The notes beneath the pieces are model-generated. The model worked only from the letters and a program-made list of their open reading frames with translations. It did no database searches and was not told the DNA's origin. Source: Bimastos eiseni (lineage: Eukaryota; Annelida; Clitellata; Crassiclitellata; Lumbricidae). Taken from it: a stretch of 64,000 bases of DNA. The stretch lies in the NCBI GenBank assembly GCA_959347315.1, contig OY365810.1, forward strand, positions 3,675,467 through 3,739,466, in the 5' to 3' direction. Both the position numbers and the translations under genes were made by a program. This document shows, in pieces, positions 42,201 to 52,990 of this stretch. The stretch's first letter is position 1; the number at the start of each line of letters is the position of its first letter.

Positions 42201-43832
42201 TAAGTATATTTGTTTTCATCAATCCAGCTTCCATTTAGGTCTATTTCTTTTAATCAATCGGATTTTTGCAAGGCCTTAATTGTTTACATCGATTCGGACG
42301 ATTCCACGTTAATCGCAACGACATTCTAGCATCAATTATGCATGATATTTTCATCGATCCAGCTTCCATTTAAACATAATTTCTTTCATCAATCCAATTT
42401 CTACTTGCACATTATTCTTTGTTAACGATCCCGTCTCCATTTAACCTACAGTTGGACATCTATTCACGTCAAATAATAAAATACGCTAAAATACACTAGA
42501 GGCACCATGATATAATAAAATAAGCTAAATGGCATGGATGTTCTGAGTCTCTGGACCAAGTAAAAGAGACATGACTTGTAAAACAATTCAAAATAGTGAC
42601 AGACTACCTACCTGACCTGGATTACCGGGGTCAATGTATCCTATGGTTCTGGTAACTCCTGTCCGCATAATGTTAAGTGTCAATGGGTCATTAATAAACA
42701 AATGAACATTTTACACTTAGGTAAACTAACCTTTGATGTATCCAAGTATATTGCAGATTTTTTCTTTAGCAAAACCATCAAGTTCTGCCTTTTGAAAAGA
42801 GATATTTAGAGCATGAGACTGGCATTTGGTTATGTTCAATTGCTCTCTCAACTCGTCTGCTCTCAGTCTCAGTTTGGACATCGCCCAACAGGTTTCATTG
42901 GCAGATGCTTTGGTGAAAACCTCACTGCAACAAACGCCAAAGTATGCTAGATTGGCGGAAAATCGATGGTTGATCTCTTTTTGTTTTTCAGTCTCAACTT
43001 CTTTCTTCTTCTCAATTGAATCAACTTTATGCAGCAATGCCTGCACTTGCTCATCTATCAGTTCCTTTAGTTTATTTCCATTGCTAACGATTTTTTTTCT
43101 TACCTTTTTCAAGTGAACAAGAGACCTATTCCATTCCTCATTTAGCTCTTCGCAGTTTATTGAGACTTCCGATTCGATTGCTGATAAACCTTCGATGATA
43201 TCCTGGATCTCTGTTTTGGAATTGTCGGAATAAATGTTGACGTCCTGTATCCTGTGCTTCTGGTGACTCTTCTGAAAACACGACAGGCACAGTACCTTCT
43301 CACATTCGGTACAGAACAGATTCAATTGCAAAGAGTGTCGGTCGCACACAACAGGCACACCGTTCGGACCGCAATGGCCCAATCCATTACCATTTCCTGC
43401 AACGACCCAATGCTCTTTAGTCGTATTGAACTTCCTGTGATGCTTCAAGCATTCATCGCATAACTTTTGTTGACATACCGAGCAGTAATGTTTGGCTGTG
43501 CGATTATCGGCCGCATCATTCTCTTCGTAACAAGCATCGCAATTCTTGTGGTTCGACTGGCGCACCATAAACAGTTTCTGAATGAAAACATTCGTTTCTA
43601 GAGCAGTTAATCCTTCAGGCGGTATCGTAAACTCGTTTTTACACACAGGACACGGCATCTTATCACCAAAACTCTTGTTCAGCTTCTTACTAGCGTCTTC
43701 CAAGCACACCAAACATAGAGTATGAAAACAGGGAAGAATTTTCGATTGGCTCATTTCATGATTGCATAACGTACAGCGTATATTATAAATTCCTTCTTTC
43801 ACTTCACCTCTAGTCGGTTCATGTGTGGCCAT
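39267..43832 (-). CDS. TRIM-NHL protein A, complete and intact, two exons
   Basis: Predicted RING E3 ubiquitin ligase with a substrate- or RNA-binding beta-propeller, of the TRIM2/3/56/71-like group. Exon 1 is 42731-43832: C3HC4 RING at about residues 20-64 (CTLCNHEMSQSKILPC, HTLCLVC, CPVC), a B-box-1-like block (CDACYEEND, CSVCQQKLCDEC), B-box 2 at about 163-198 (CDRHSLQLNLFC, CTECEKVLCLSC) and a coiled coil (KLKELIDEQVQALLHKVDS). It ends phase 1 at ICNILGYIKG|GTTAGT. Exon 2 is 39267-40171 with acceptor CGTGCACAG: 300 residues with repeated propeller blades (AMAILNEELFLATS, HAMKLTNGHFVVCHG, ADGCVFVADWKNGRVLEL, TDRLFVADD). Total 2,007 nt, 668 aa, no interruption. It is the only gene of the cluster with both halves intact. 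The 2.6-kb intron is packed with mobile DNA. No symbol is assigned because the vertebrate orthologue cannot be decided. Confidence 0.92.
40545..40912. mobile_element. Non-autonomous hAT MITE with 8-bp target duplication
   Basis: The element is 40553-40904 (352 bp): left end CAGCGCCGTATTTACC with CCTATGGGCGGC, right end GGGCGGCAATAGAAATCC to AAATCCGCCTCTG. Exact 8-bp duplication GTTGTCAG at 40545-40552 and 40905-40912. It is in the intron of TRIM gene A. Confidence 0.88.
41405..41570. repeat. 15-bp tandem repeat
   Basis: About ten copies of CTAATTACTAATTTC with few changes, in the intron of TRIM gene A. No spacer structure; a simple minisatellite. Confidence 0.9.
41633..41812 (+). mobile_element. 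SINE family S1, sense, 5'-truncated
   Basis: GAGCGGGTTCTACCCTCG (box B region), GAGGAGTCACTGTGTAGG, TTGAGCAAGTCCGCGCACGA, CGTCGAGGCGTGTGC, TCAATATCGAATTTC and an AATAAATAAA tail. Same family as 1,035. In the intron of TRIM gene A. Confidence 0.8.
41880..42497. mobile_element. Fold-back repeat element (family FB, copy 2)
   Basis: A perfect 24-nt inverted repeat bounds it: 41880-41903 (starts AGTGTATTTTAGCGTATTTT) and 42474-42497. The left part carries sense FB units (GAAGCTGGATTGATGAT near 41,972; AAATGGAATCTGGATC near 42,005), the right part carries four to five antisense units (ATCCAGCTTCCATTT near 42,155, 42,225 and 42,358). A subterminal inner repeat of the end (AGTGTATTTTGGCGTATTTAA) occurs at about 41,919. 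618 bp, no coding capacity, in the intron of TRIM gene A. Confidence 0.75.
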
Positions 43833-43849
43833 AGCTAAGGGTTTCGAAT

Positions 43850-45630
43850 TTAAAGTTCAAGGAGAATACTTTGACTTGATTGAAGTCACTAAAATGCTAG
43901 ATAAATGTCAGCAAGGGAAGCTTCGTGGGTTAAGTCTCGGTACTGACCCATGCAGATGTTTAAACTGAAAGAAATTATGTGAACTGGAGCCTCTTTTAAA
44001 TAACGGTCTCGATGTCGGATAGACGCAGTTAATTGATGTCGAAAGCAATATTTTCCCCAGTTTCTATTTCATATTCCCAAAAGTTGACGCGCAGCTGTGG
44101 ATATTTCCCATGGCAGTCATCGATGCCTTCCTTGCTAATAGGCCGAATAACTGGCGTAGGAATTGGCATAAAAACAATATACCTAGACATGCAATAGTTT
44201 CAGCTTAAAAACACTACTTGTATGATAGCACAGATCGCTAGCTTTGCCCTCCGCCTTTATACAGGTTTGGGACTGGCACTACCAAAGTGCGGACATACAC
44301 GACCTCTTATTATTAGCCTATTTCTCGATTCGCTAAACCAGCTGAATAGCATAACAGTTGATTTTGTAGTTCCAGAATGTTCGGCATTTGAAGGTCATTT
44401 CCGGCAGTCATAGCAAGGCCCTAGGCTTATAATAGACCCAGAATTCAAATCACGTCAACCCAAAAATACAATGAAGAGGTTAGTCGGTGCATTGTGGGTC
44501 TCTAACGGAACCTACCAACGACTAGCATGCCTACATGTACACTTATACTAGTCGTCCGATAAAAGAGAATTTAGCGAATGGAGGAGTAAGATAATAATGA
44601 GGTGTGGTCGAGCCCCGCTACCCCATCAGATTGACTAGACCTTCTTTCGCTAGGCGGTTTCGATATTAAACTTTATGTCATTCGCTTAGATCACATTTAA
44701 CTTTGATTAAAACCAGAAAAGTGGCTTCATAGAACTGCTGTTAAGAGAGTACAGTAGGTCCCCATGATATCACATTTTAGAAATAAAAAGCAATGCTAAT
44801 ACTGCGGCGTACATAAAATTATTAAAGATAATAATTATGGGGCAGTAATACACAACGAATTTGAATGAGTGTGAAAATAACATGGCTGGTATGTACATGA
44901 ATGGTATTGAGCAATTAAAATTGTTATTTAATAACATAATACCTTCCTGCATTTCATCAAGTATTTTAGATGGGACACGTGGGTACTAGGCATATTGTTC
45001 TATAATTTTGGATCTAAAATAGACACTATGCCGGCAGCGATGGTTTTTCAACAGCCTGTAATAAATGTGTACCTATTTCATTGGATTATGCAATCGTTTC
45101 AGGTCTCTAAATGCTTCACGAGTAGACTAAAACGATCTAACAACAAACACAGACCAAAGTCTTCATGATCACCAAAGCCTGTTGTACACTCTAGCTGTAA
45201 AGCTGAAGGCCACACCCACAAGCAACATGCAATGCCTGAGAAATATTGACTTAAGACCAATGTCCATAATCCTGATGATAAGCTTGCCAAAGCAAATATT
45301 TGCTGTCATGCAGAATAAAGTTTGGTTCAATCTCCATTTTGCATGTTCAGCACCATAATAATTATTATTGTCTGAACATTTCCCCATAAGACTTTCTGTT
45401 TTGTAAAGCAGGAAACAGTAGCTTAACAGATATTAATAGAGTGAGCACTTGAAAATGGACGTCACGCATTGGCTTAACAACACGGCATTTGAAGAATGTA
45501 ACATTTCGCCTCTCTGGCTAAGGTCAACAAAAATTTAAATATAACTATGAAATAAGATATTGAACCATGTACCATACAATACCACTTGATATTGCTCTTC
45601 TTACCAAGTTCCCACAATGTTCAGCAGCAC
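43850..45630. other. Upstream of TRIM gene A and intergenic DNA
   Basis: Promoter side of gene A, then AT-rich DNA. No recognisable gene, promoter element or repeat. Confidence 0.35.
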
Positions 45631-45639
45631 ATACAAGCC

Positions 45640-45770
45640 TAAATGACACATATGGTATTATGTTGCAGAAAAATTGTATGCCTAGGACTCAATAACCCCT
45701 AGGACAAGGATCGAACCCATGTTCTCCAATTAACAGGTCGACCGCTCTAACCAAGTAGCACTTTATGCTT
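45640..45770 (-). mobile_element. SINE family S2, antisense
   Basis: The minus strand shows TGGTTAGAGCGGTCGACC (box A region) and GGTTCGATCC (box B), with a body ending CCATATGTGTCATTTAGGC, as in the copy at 36,050-36,220. Confidence 0.6.
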
Positions 45771-45779
45771 CTTATGTTT

Positions 45780-46790
45780 CTACATGCTTACGTCATTTGT
45801 CGACAATTATGAACATTTATTAATTGTAATTAGTAACTTTCACAGCAACCTATGTCCAATGTATGAGCCACAATCAGGTCAATACCCAGAAGATCAATCC
45901 ATAATAAGTAAAATCAGCTTCTATGTGAAAGCAATGTATGAGTGTTCAGGCGTCACTCAACAACCAATAGACCCTATAACAGCAAGTTGCATTGGATTTG
46001 AAATCACTTTTAGTACACCCTTGCCTTTAACAACTAGTATGTAGTAAAACGTAAGGTATAATCAATAACGCTGATTGCTAAAGGGTTAAAGTGTCTATGT
46101 TAAGAATACACGAGTGTCCATCACTATCTGTGTCATAAAAATCATGCATTTCCATTAAAAACTTGAGAATAAATCATCAAATAATCAATTTAACAAGATG
46201 ACAAGAATAGCACATTGTTTATAAACAACCCCATATTAACATCCTTGTTACAGTGGTGACAAGCAAAATGTGACAATAGCTAAAGCAATTATTCAGCTGC
46301 TACTTGCTAATCATGAGAGTTCCGTCCACTTACATTTTCGCTTCAAATCAACAAATCAAGTTGCTTTCAGAAACACAAGAACCCCAGAAATGAGTTTGAA
46401 AATCAAAATCCATTTCACAGCATTAAAAGTAAAACCTTCGGGTATTTCAACTTGATTTGGCTAAATCTGTAAATTCCATTCATCCAAATGTTGAGAATAA
46501 GTTGATTTTGCGAAGAAGATGAGGGGAGTATTGTTTATAAATAAAAAACAGCTAATAATTAAAGTTAAACAGTTAATCGTTAATCAGTACAACTGCTAGT
46601 AGCATTAAGTTTTTAACGACACTGGCTTTCCAGTCACACTCAGTACATGCCCATCGTAAAAGTGTTATCAAACCCAATCCTGAGAAATCCATACTGCATT
46701 TGAGGATAAATCACTGATATTGCGACGATGAGCAGATGGCTTTGAGACTATGTCAAAGAGTTAATAACCAAAACTTAAGAGCAAATCGCT
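45780..46790. other. 3' flank of SMAP gene, no other gene seen
   Basis: AT-rich, no recognisable coding sequence on either strand. Confidence 0.35.
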
Positions 46791-46797
46791 CATCCAC

Positions 46798-49700
46798 TCA
46801 ACTGGTGCTCGCTTTTACAAACCCAAGCATCGGCTTTCGCTTTCGTTTGTCTTCGGTTTTCTCGCTCTTCGTTTCCTCGTACTTTACACAACTGTCCTTA
46901 TCCCTCTTCGATTTCTTCTTCCTGGGTCTCTCCTCTTCTTCAGATTTCTCGACTAGAACCGGTTCTTCGATGACCAAGTCCTCGGTTCCTTTGCTGGGCT
47001 CTTCTTCAGTCTCCTGGAAGCCAAGACCTTTGTGTTGTCTGGCTGCACCGGAGAGAACAAGACCCATTCCCTGGTCGTACTGCTCCTCCAAATCCTCCGT
47101 CAACTTCTCCACATCCTCCTCTGTAAAATAAACAACTTAACTGTATCGTATTACATGCTCACATTCAATTTAACATTCTCATCTTCAAAGCTCAGCAGGG
47201 TCTTGCCCAAGATACCTGGTTGACCTATTGCTTCGGCTTCATTCAGCTTCCTCCATCCGTCCACTTTGCTCGTTCAATAGACTTCACCTCTTGGTTATTC
47301 GAACTATAGAACAGCTCTGGCTCAGTCTCGATCCTTTGCTTAATTGGTTCCTCTTTGTGGAATGGGATTTCTCCATCTGTTCGATCTAACATTCTATCCA
47401 GCAGTCTCTCATTCTCCTGTTTCTTCTCGCGGGCTTTGTGCACTGGCAGCACTTCTGAGCAATTCACCCTATACAAGAGGTGCTTTACAAATACTTAAAT
47501 GCATTCAGAAGCAGAGTCCCCACAATAGAAGATCAAATGACAAAATGTTCAAATAGTTGATGAAAGCATGGCCGGACAATTCGCCGCACACAATTTGACT
47601 ATGTTTAAATCGAAGATAGATTGATGAAGACAATCACACACTTGTAAGTGGTGGCTCTTTAAAATAATAATGTTTAAACAGAAGCTGGATTGATGAAAAG
47701 AATAATTTTTAAACGGAAGCTGGATTGATGAAAAGAATAACTTTTAAATGGAGGCTGGACTGATGAAATAAACTGTGGCTTCAATGAATTGTACATCCAC
47801 TACGAATTGTCCGCAACTAAAAATTACTGTCAGCGACGAATTGTCCTGCGACTAATATTGCCCGAGAACTCAAATGGCTCACAGACAAAATGTTCATGAC
47901 CAAAAAGTTAATATTCACCCATTGTATTTGGTAAAATTCAAGTTAGATTGTAAATGCATGCAAATCCAACTTCAATTTTTGCAAGAATTATTTAATCAAT
48001 TAAAATTCTATTTAATAAAATAAATTTTCAACAATCCAACTTCCATTTCAGGTCACATTATTTTCATCTACATATCCTTCATTACGGAAGAATTACCTTT
48101 TGGAAATTCAACTTTTAATTTTAAAAGCAAGCATTATTATCATCAATCAACTTCTGTTTATCGAATACAGTCTGCGAATCATAACGTTTTGGTGAGCACA
48201 CCCCACAAAAAATGTTCAAAACTAAATCTTAAATGGTGTATTTTAGCAACAGTTACATTTTTACTTTTTATCTTCATTATTAGTCATTGACATCATGGCT
48301 TTTATTCTCAAATTGTGCAGTCTTTACGCAAAGCTCCATGCGCCCTAAAAACACAGTCTGTATGCCAGAAATGGCTTGGCTTTCTGACACCCTGGTCAAA
48401 CCACTCGGTTACCCTGGCATTGAGAAGGTACTGCACAATCATCGAACCAATTGCACATTTTTTGGTTAATTAAAGATCACACACCCTTAAGAATAAATCC
48501 AAAATATCCAATGAACTCTTAACAAGATAATAAGAACACATCAAGGATTGTTCTACGAAAAGGAAACTTTCCCCAAAAGAACATTTTCAGGAGTTCTTAC
48601 TCGTACGTTCACGTTCTGTGCGAGTGTCTCCAATCACAAATCGACCGTGATGCTCCTTCTGCACAGAACACAATCAAAACATTGTTTCTATAAAAAATAA
48701 ACCACACTGAAGCCACTTCAGAACATACTGTTGGAAGCCATGCGTGGAGACCCTTTGTGGCACGATGCATGGTCTTGAGAACCATGGGGAAGGATTCTGA
48801 GATGACCAGAAGAGGCTTGCAAAATCTTTTGGGGTAGCTAACCTCTTCCCTACACCTTGAAATCACCAAACTTTTGAGAGTTTGGTGATTTTCTATTACC
48901 TTCGGGTGCCTAAGTGACTTAAGTCTGAACTAACACTAGTCATTGGAAGACTTACGCTGTAGTATGTTCTTAGTTGCTAGTCTGATGGTTTGGAAGTCAC
49001 TGTCCAGTATTTTGGTTTCGTCCAGATCTAAAGCTAAGATTAGCTCTTTTTGCTTCCACACACACAACACAGCCTGCTTCTTATTCCCACATAATAACTT
49101 GTCCTCATTCATTCATAATTGTAATCATACTGCAGTCTGTCAGTTTGAAATTAAATGGATATCATTATTATTATTATGCCACCTACTTTTGTGGCTCCCA
49201 TCAGTCGAAGGAATTTGTTCTTGCGTTCATCTCCTCCCAAATCCACTTTTTCCCAACTGTTGGCCGAATGAACTGCAGCCTGAAAATCAATTTTTAGCAT
49301 TTCAATTGATCATCACATGTACATAATGTGTCCATATATTAAAACTAGGCTATTATATGATATTGCAACACAGCATTGTCCAGCATGTTAACAGATTAAG
49401 AGATATCGCTCAAGTGATGCTATGGGTTTGGATTCACTCACCTGCTACTTAAACATGATTATTTTCATGCATCCAGCATCTTCCTTAAAATGATTCTTTT
49501 CGTCAATCCCTATTATATACTTAAGCATGATTCTTTTCATCAGTCCAGAATGAATTTATGTGGCATACATTCTGAGATTTAAAGCAGGTGAGTAAATCCA
49601 GACCCGTACCCAAATGACTACAAACGAATTAAGTGAAATTACAGAAAACAAGTAATCTTAGGTTTTAGCATAATTAATTATTTCCTTATGTTTAGAATGT

Positions 49701-51593
49701 TTGAGAAAGGTTTTAAAAAATGACCAAATTGTTGATGAAGAGAATGCTGTTCAAATGGAAGCTGGATAGATGAAAAGAATCGTGCTTTAATGGAAGCTGG
49801 ATTGATAAACATAGTCATGCTTAAATGGAAGCTGTATTGATGAAATTGTGTTCAATGGGAAACTGTACATTATTTCTTAGTGTTTATAGTTAAATACGCT
49901 AAAACCTTAGAACACGAAATGGAAGGAAAAATAATTACCCTAAAACGTAAGATTACCAGAAAATGTATCGAACTTCCAGGTCAAACTTGGTTCGGTAAAA
50001 CTGTAGTTTAGGTTGTTAAATTATTCTCATCTTCTATATCCCGTAGTATAGGTTGCTAAATTAAGAAATACCAGAAACAAATGAAATCCAGCTTCCATTT
50101 AGGTATATGTCTTTTCATCAATCCAGCTTCCATTTGGGTATATATATTTCTATTCAACAATCGAGTTTTCGCGTACACTACTTGCTTACATTCATCGTAT
50201 AGACATTCTCGCATCAAAGCGGCTTCTACTTAAGCATGATATTTTGATCAATCATATTTTCACTAAGCATAATTCTTTTCATCAATCCAGCTTCCATTTA
50301 AGCTACAGTTGATAATGAAAGGTTTCCTGTTCTTTAAATAGCTTCCTATTGCATCATTTGTATATAAATAATCTAACAAACTCGGAAAAATGAAAATAAT
50401 CTAACAAACTAAACTATGGTTTTACCCTCAGTTCTATATATTGAAAAATAATACAAATTTCCGTGTACATGCTTTTCTCTTAAACACAGATGTCACCCCA
50501 ATCTAAATTTTTCTTCTATTCGAAATGTGGTGTTATGAAACTCTAACGGCATTTCTTGTATATTGCTGACATACCCAGTAGTCATTCCTAAATTTGGCTT
50601 CACAACTAAAGGTTGATGAATCAGCTTGTTATTTTGAAAAGATCTAAAATTTATGGCTCCTTGATATCGCCCAAAAACTGTTGACATGAAGGAACATGGG
50701 GACTTTCCAGTCTTGTGCATATTGGTCCTTGTGCCAATCACAATGTCTTCGAAATAGCCTTCAGGCAAGCTGTTGAACACAATGCTCTGATATCGCACCT
50801 CAATCTTCGTTTTTCCTAAGTCTAGGGTTGCCAGGTGTCCGGTATTGAACCGGACAGTCCGGTATTTAGACAAACTGTCCGGTCAGAAATTTCAGACGTT
50901 ACCGGACATGGTGGTGTCCGGTAATTTGTGGTAAATAATTACTAACTATAGTTAAAATGACAATTAGTTTGGAAATACATAATGCACGTGAAAAAGCGAA
51001 AACTGAAAACGTAGATTTCGTGGATCTCTACAGTCTACATGTTCTCTGTGGCTCTTCCCTTGGAAGTATCGATCATATTGCATTTTTCATCCATGATCTG
51101 CAGCCAAATTTTCAGCCACAACAGATAACAAATTTAAGCTGTGAAATATGATGCTTAGCCAAAAAATAGCTTGTTATGAAGCGGAGAATGTAATCATAGA
51201 CGAAAATGAAAGAATTCCATAAATTAGAAACGTAGCAAATCAAATCACTCAAGCCTCACAGGTTTCCTCAGTTAGAAAAATGTTTTAGGCATACTGGGCC
51301 CTGCCATAGAACCGGGCCCTGTGGCAATAGCGAATATCATCCTTGTTATTGATGCGGCGCAAAATAAATTTATATGAGTCAAAGCGCAACGATTGACTTC
51401 GCATATTTCTTGATAAACCATGTAAATTTAAGTGAGAAAAAGTATTGGTATCGAATAACTCGGATTTTGTCCTTATTATTAAACTAACGGTTTCGTTTTT
51501 GTTTGAATCTGGTCGAATGCTTCGGTTCTCTTCTTTTTCGGCTCTTAGCCTCTTGGATTTTTTGCTTTCGGGCTTGCCGTCTTTTGAAGACAT
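46798..51593 (-). CDS. SMAP: SMAP (small acidic protein, C11orf58-like), four exons
   Basis: Conserved small nuclear-type acidic/basic protein of unknown biochemical role. Exons: 51489-51593 (MSSKDGKPESKKSKRLRAEK...), 49187-49279, 48601-48658 and 46798-47120; all junctions are GT-AG and join in frame, 579 nt, 192 aa (human SMAP is about 183). The spliced protein keeps the family core: ANSWEKVDLGGDERKNKFLR then LMGATK, joined to KEHHGRFVIGDTRTERERT, then LTEDLEEQYDQGMG, LSGAARQHKGLGF and the C-terminal FVKASTS. The LMG-x2-KKEH join matches the family exactly, which confirms the splice. Between core and tail is a Lys/Glu-rich stretch (ERPRKKKSKRDKD). The first-exon donor (ACC|GTTAGT) is the weakest link. 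Intron 1 contains an unrelated exon-like sequence and FB repeats; intron 3 a possible pseudogene. Confidence 0.88.
47156..47476 (-). pseudogene. Unrecognised coding remnant with a frameshift
   Basis: Inside SMAP intron 3, minus strand: LPVHKAREKKQENERLLDRM, FHKEEPIKQRIETE, LFYSSNNQEVKSIERA in one frame, then SKVDGWRKLNEAEAIGQPGI and LLSFEDENVKL in another, ending at a stop near 47,156. Both halves look like real, charged, helical protein, and the change of frame in the middle argues for a decayed gene, possibly a processed pseudogene. I do not recognise the parent protein. Confidence 0.45.
47600..48180. mobile_element. Fold-back repeat element (family FB, copy 3, diverged)
   Basis: Sense FB units at about 47,610-47,770 (GAAGCTGGATTGATGAAAAG twice, GGAGGCTGGACTGATGAA once) face antisense units at about 48,030-48,170 (CAATCCAACTTCCATTTCAG, TCATCAATCAACTTCTG). 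No terminal inverted repeat was identified, so ends are approximate. In SMAP intron 3. Confidence 0.55.
49656..50310. mobile_element. Fold-back repeat element (family FB, copy 4)
   Basis: Three sense FB units at 49,745-49,845 (AAATGGAAGCTGGATAGATG and similar) face four antisense units at 50,088-50,305 (ATCCAGCTTCCATTTAGGTA and similar). An end-like motif with the FB core occurs in inverted orientation at 49,658-49,676 (TTAGGTTTTAGCATAATTA) and 49,890-49,910 (AAATACGCTAAAACCTTAG), so this may be one or two elements. In SMAP intron 1. Confidence 0.6.
50493..50815 (-). CDS. Unrecognised exon-like open frame inside SMAP intron 1
   Basis: About 107 residues ending at a TGA (50493-50495). The upper edge is an acceptor-like GACTTAG directly beside a hAT-like end (50,818). 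The sequence is protein-like without low complexity: KTKIEVRYQSIVFNSLPEGY, FEDIVIGTRTNMHKTGKSPC, STVFGRYQGAINFRSF, KPNLGMTTGYVSNIQEMPLE, FRIEEKFRLG. The alternating hydrophobic pattern suggests a beta-rich domain. It is antisense-free of other coding. No other exons of the same gene were found, so it may be a fragment cut by the adjacent transposon. I cannot name a family. Confidence 0.35.
50818..50945. mobile_element. hAT-like transposon end
   Basis: Begins TAGGGTTGCCAGGTGTCCGG and contains several CCGGACA/TGTCCGG words in both orientations (50,838-50,930). Such TAGGGTTGCCA...CCGGACAG ends are known from hAT elements. The other end and a target duplication were not identified. Confidence 0.45.
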
Positions 51594-51619
51594 TATTTAA
51601 TTGAACATAAACGGACACG

Positions 51620-52310
51620 AGAAATAGTAAGTTATTCCTCAACCGGAAACAATATGCAAGTCAAATTTCCGCTAAAAATACCATAGAATGTCATAATTTT
51701 TATATTGAATCTTTTATATTTATGCAGAATCCATATTTTATGTAAGTAAGCACGTGGAATATATGCGCCACGCCAGTAACTTAGACTTAGGTCTACTACA
51801 ACTGCCGTGTCTACTAGGCCTAGTAGACACGGCAGAAACAACAGAATTATAAATAATAGTAATTATTATTATTAATTATAAAAATTATTCTTACTCTTCG
51901 GATAGTGTCTTGGAACTTAATGGATTATTTATCTCGGATAAAAAAATAAAACAAAATAACGAACATTTATAATGATTTGCATATTAGGAATTCGGGAAAA
52001 AGGATTTTTTACCCGGAGCAGAAGTAAAAGTAATGTTATCTTCGATATTATCATGCTAAATATGTACGATTACGACACCATCGTGGTTGTTCTACTCTAC
52101 ATCTCATGGAGTTATGGTCTTGCATGTAGGTAAAGAAGGTAAGTTTAGTAGACTATTTTCTAAGGCGGATGTAATGATGGAAGAGGGGACTGCGTTATGA
52201 AAAATCGGCGATGTCAAGTTTATAACTTTAATGAACAATATAATATAATATCAAATGCTGTATAAACAAAAATTGCGAACACTATAGCAATAGATATGAA
52301 CAGTATATAT
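51620..52310. other. Upstream of SMAP gene, AT-rich
   Basis: Probable promoter side of SMAP. A short inverted repeat (GCCGTGTCTACTAGGCCTA / TAGTAGACACGGCAG, 51,805-51,836) is present. No gene seen. Confidence 0.35.
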
Positions 52311-52319
52311 AAAGACAAA

Positions 52320-52990
52320 CATTATAGGCTTATCAACAGTAGTAAATATATATATATATATACATATTTTATAGACAGAGACTGACAGACAGTAGGCACA
52401 GCCAAGTGAATCAGCGTGAGCGAGTGGGCTGAGACAGTTGGAGAGACAGGCATTATGACCAAATATGGCTGAGGCAAGAGCGAATGCCGGGCTAGGATAG
52501 GTTAAGAGACCGGGTCCGGAGGAAGAGCGATGGGCTGAGCGCCTGAGAGATTTGATCTAAGATGACCAAATAAGGATACAATCGGGACAAATAACCAAAT
52601 AAGGATAGACATGAGGTAGAAGGACCATAATGTGAGGATGCAAGAAACGGTATAAAAGATGGGAGAAATTGAGATTCGGGATTCACTCTCAGAAGGCGTC
52701 AGATGCACGACAGAGGACGTCATCAACTGCAGGAGGAATCCGCTCTCGAGGAAGCGACTGGAAACGACAGATGACCAAGACGATAGAGATAGGTCTGGTT
52801 AAGGTCGACAGTCTGAGAGTGATGAGGAACGTTAGTGAAGTAGCAAGCTAAGTTGTTCTACGTTAATATATTTTGAAGTTAACCTAAATAATAAGAATAA
52901 TAATCAGAAAGAGACTCTGGTGTCATTTTGTTGAACTATAACGTAAACGCAAACCGAAGAGACTGGAGACACACGGCTACAATCCATCAC
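52320..52990 (+). mobile_element. LTR-like sequence (tentative)
   Basis: A purine-rich, more GC-balanced block with a TATA-like TATAAAAG at 52651-52658, several copies of GACCAAATA(A/T)GG (52,458; 52,562; 52,590) and, about 220 bp after the TATA box, an AATAAT-rich stretch followed by a GT-rich stretch. This resembles promoter, R region and polyadenylation part of an LTR, but no TG...CA ends, second LTR, primer site or gag/pol were found. Confidence 0.25.

Noticed and set aside
48609..49326. Open frames at 48,609-48,869 (minus) and 48,943-49,326 (plus)
   Set aside because: Wrong-frame or opposite-strand readings of the SMAP exons at 48,601-48,658 and 49,187-49,279.
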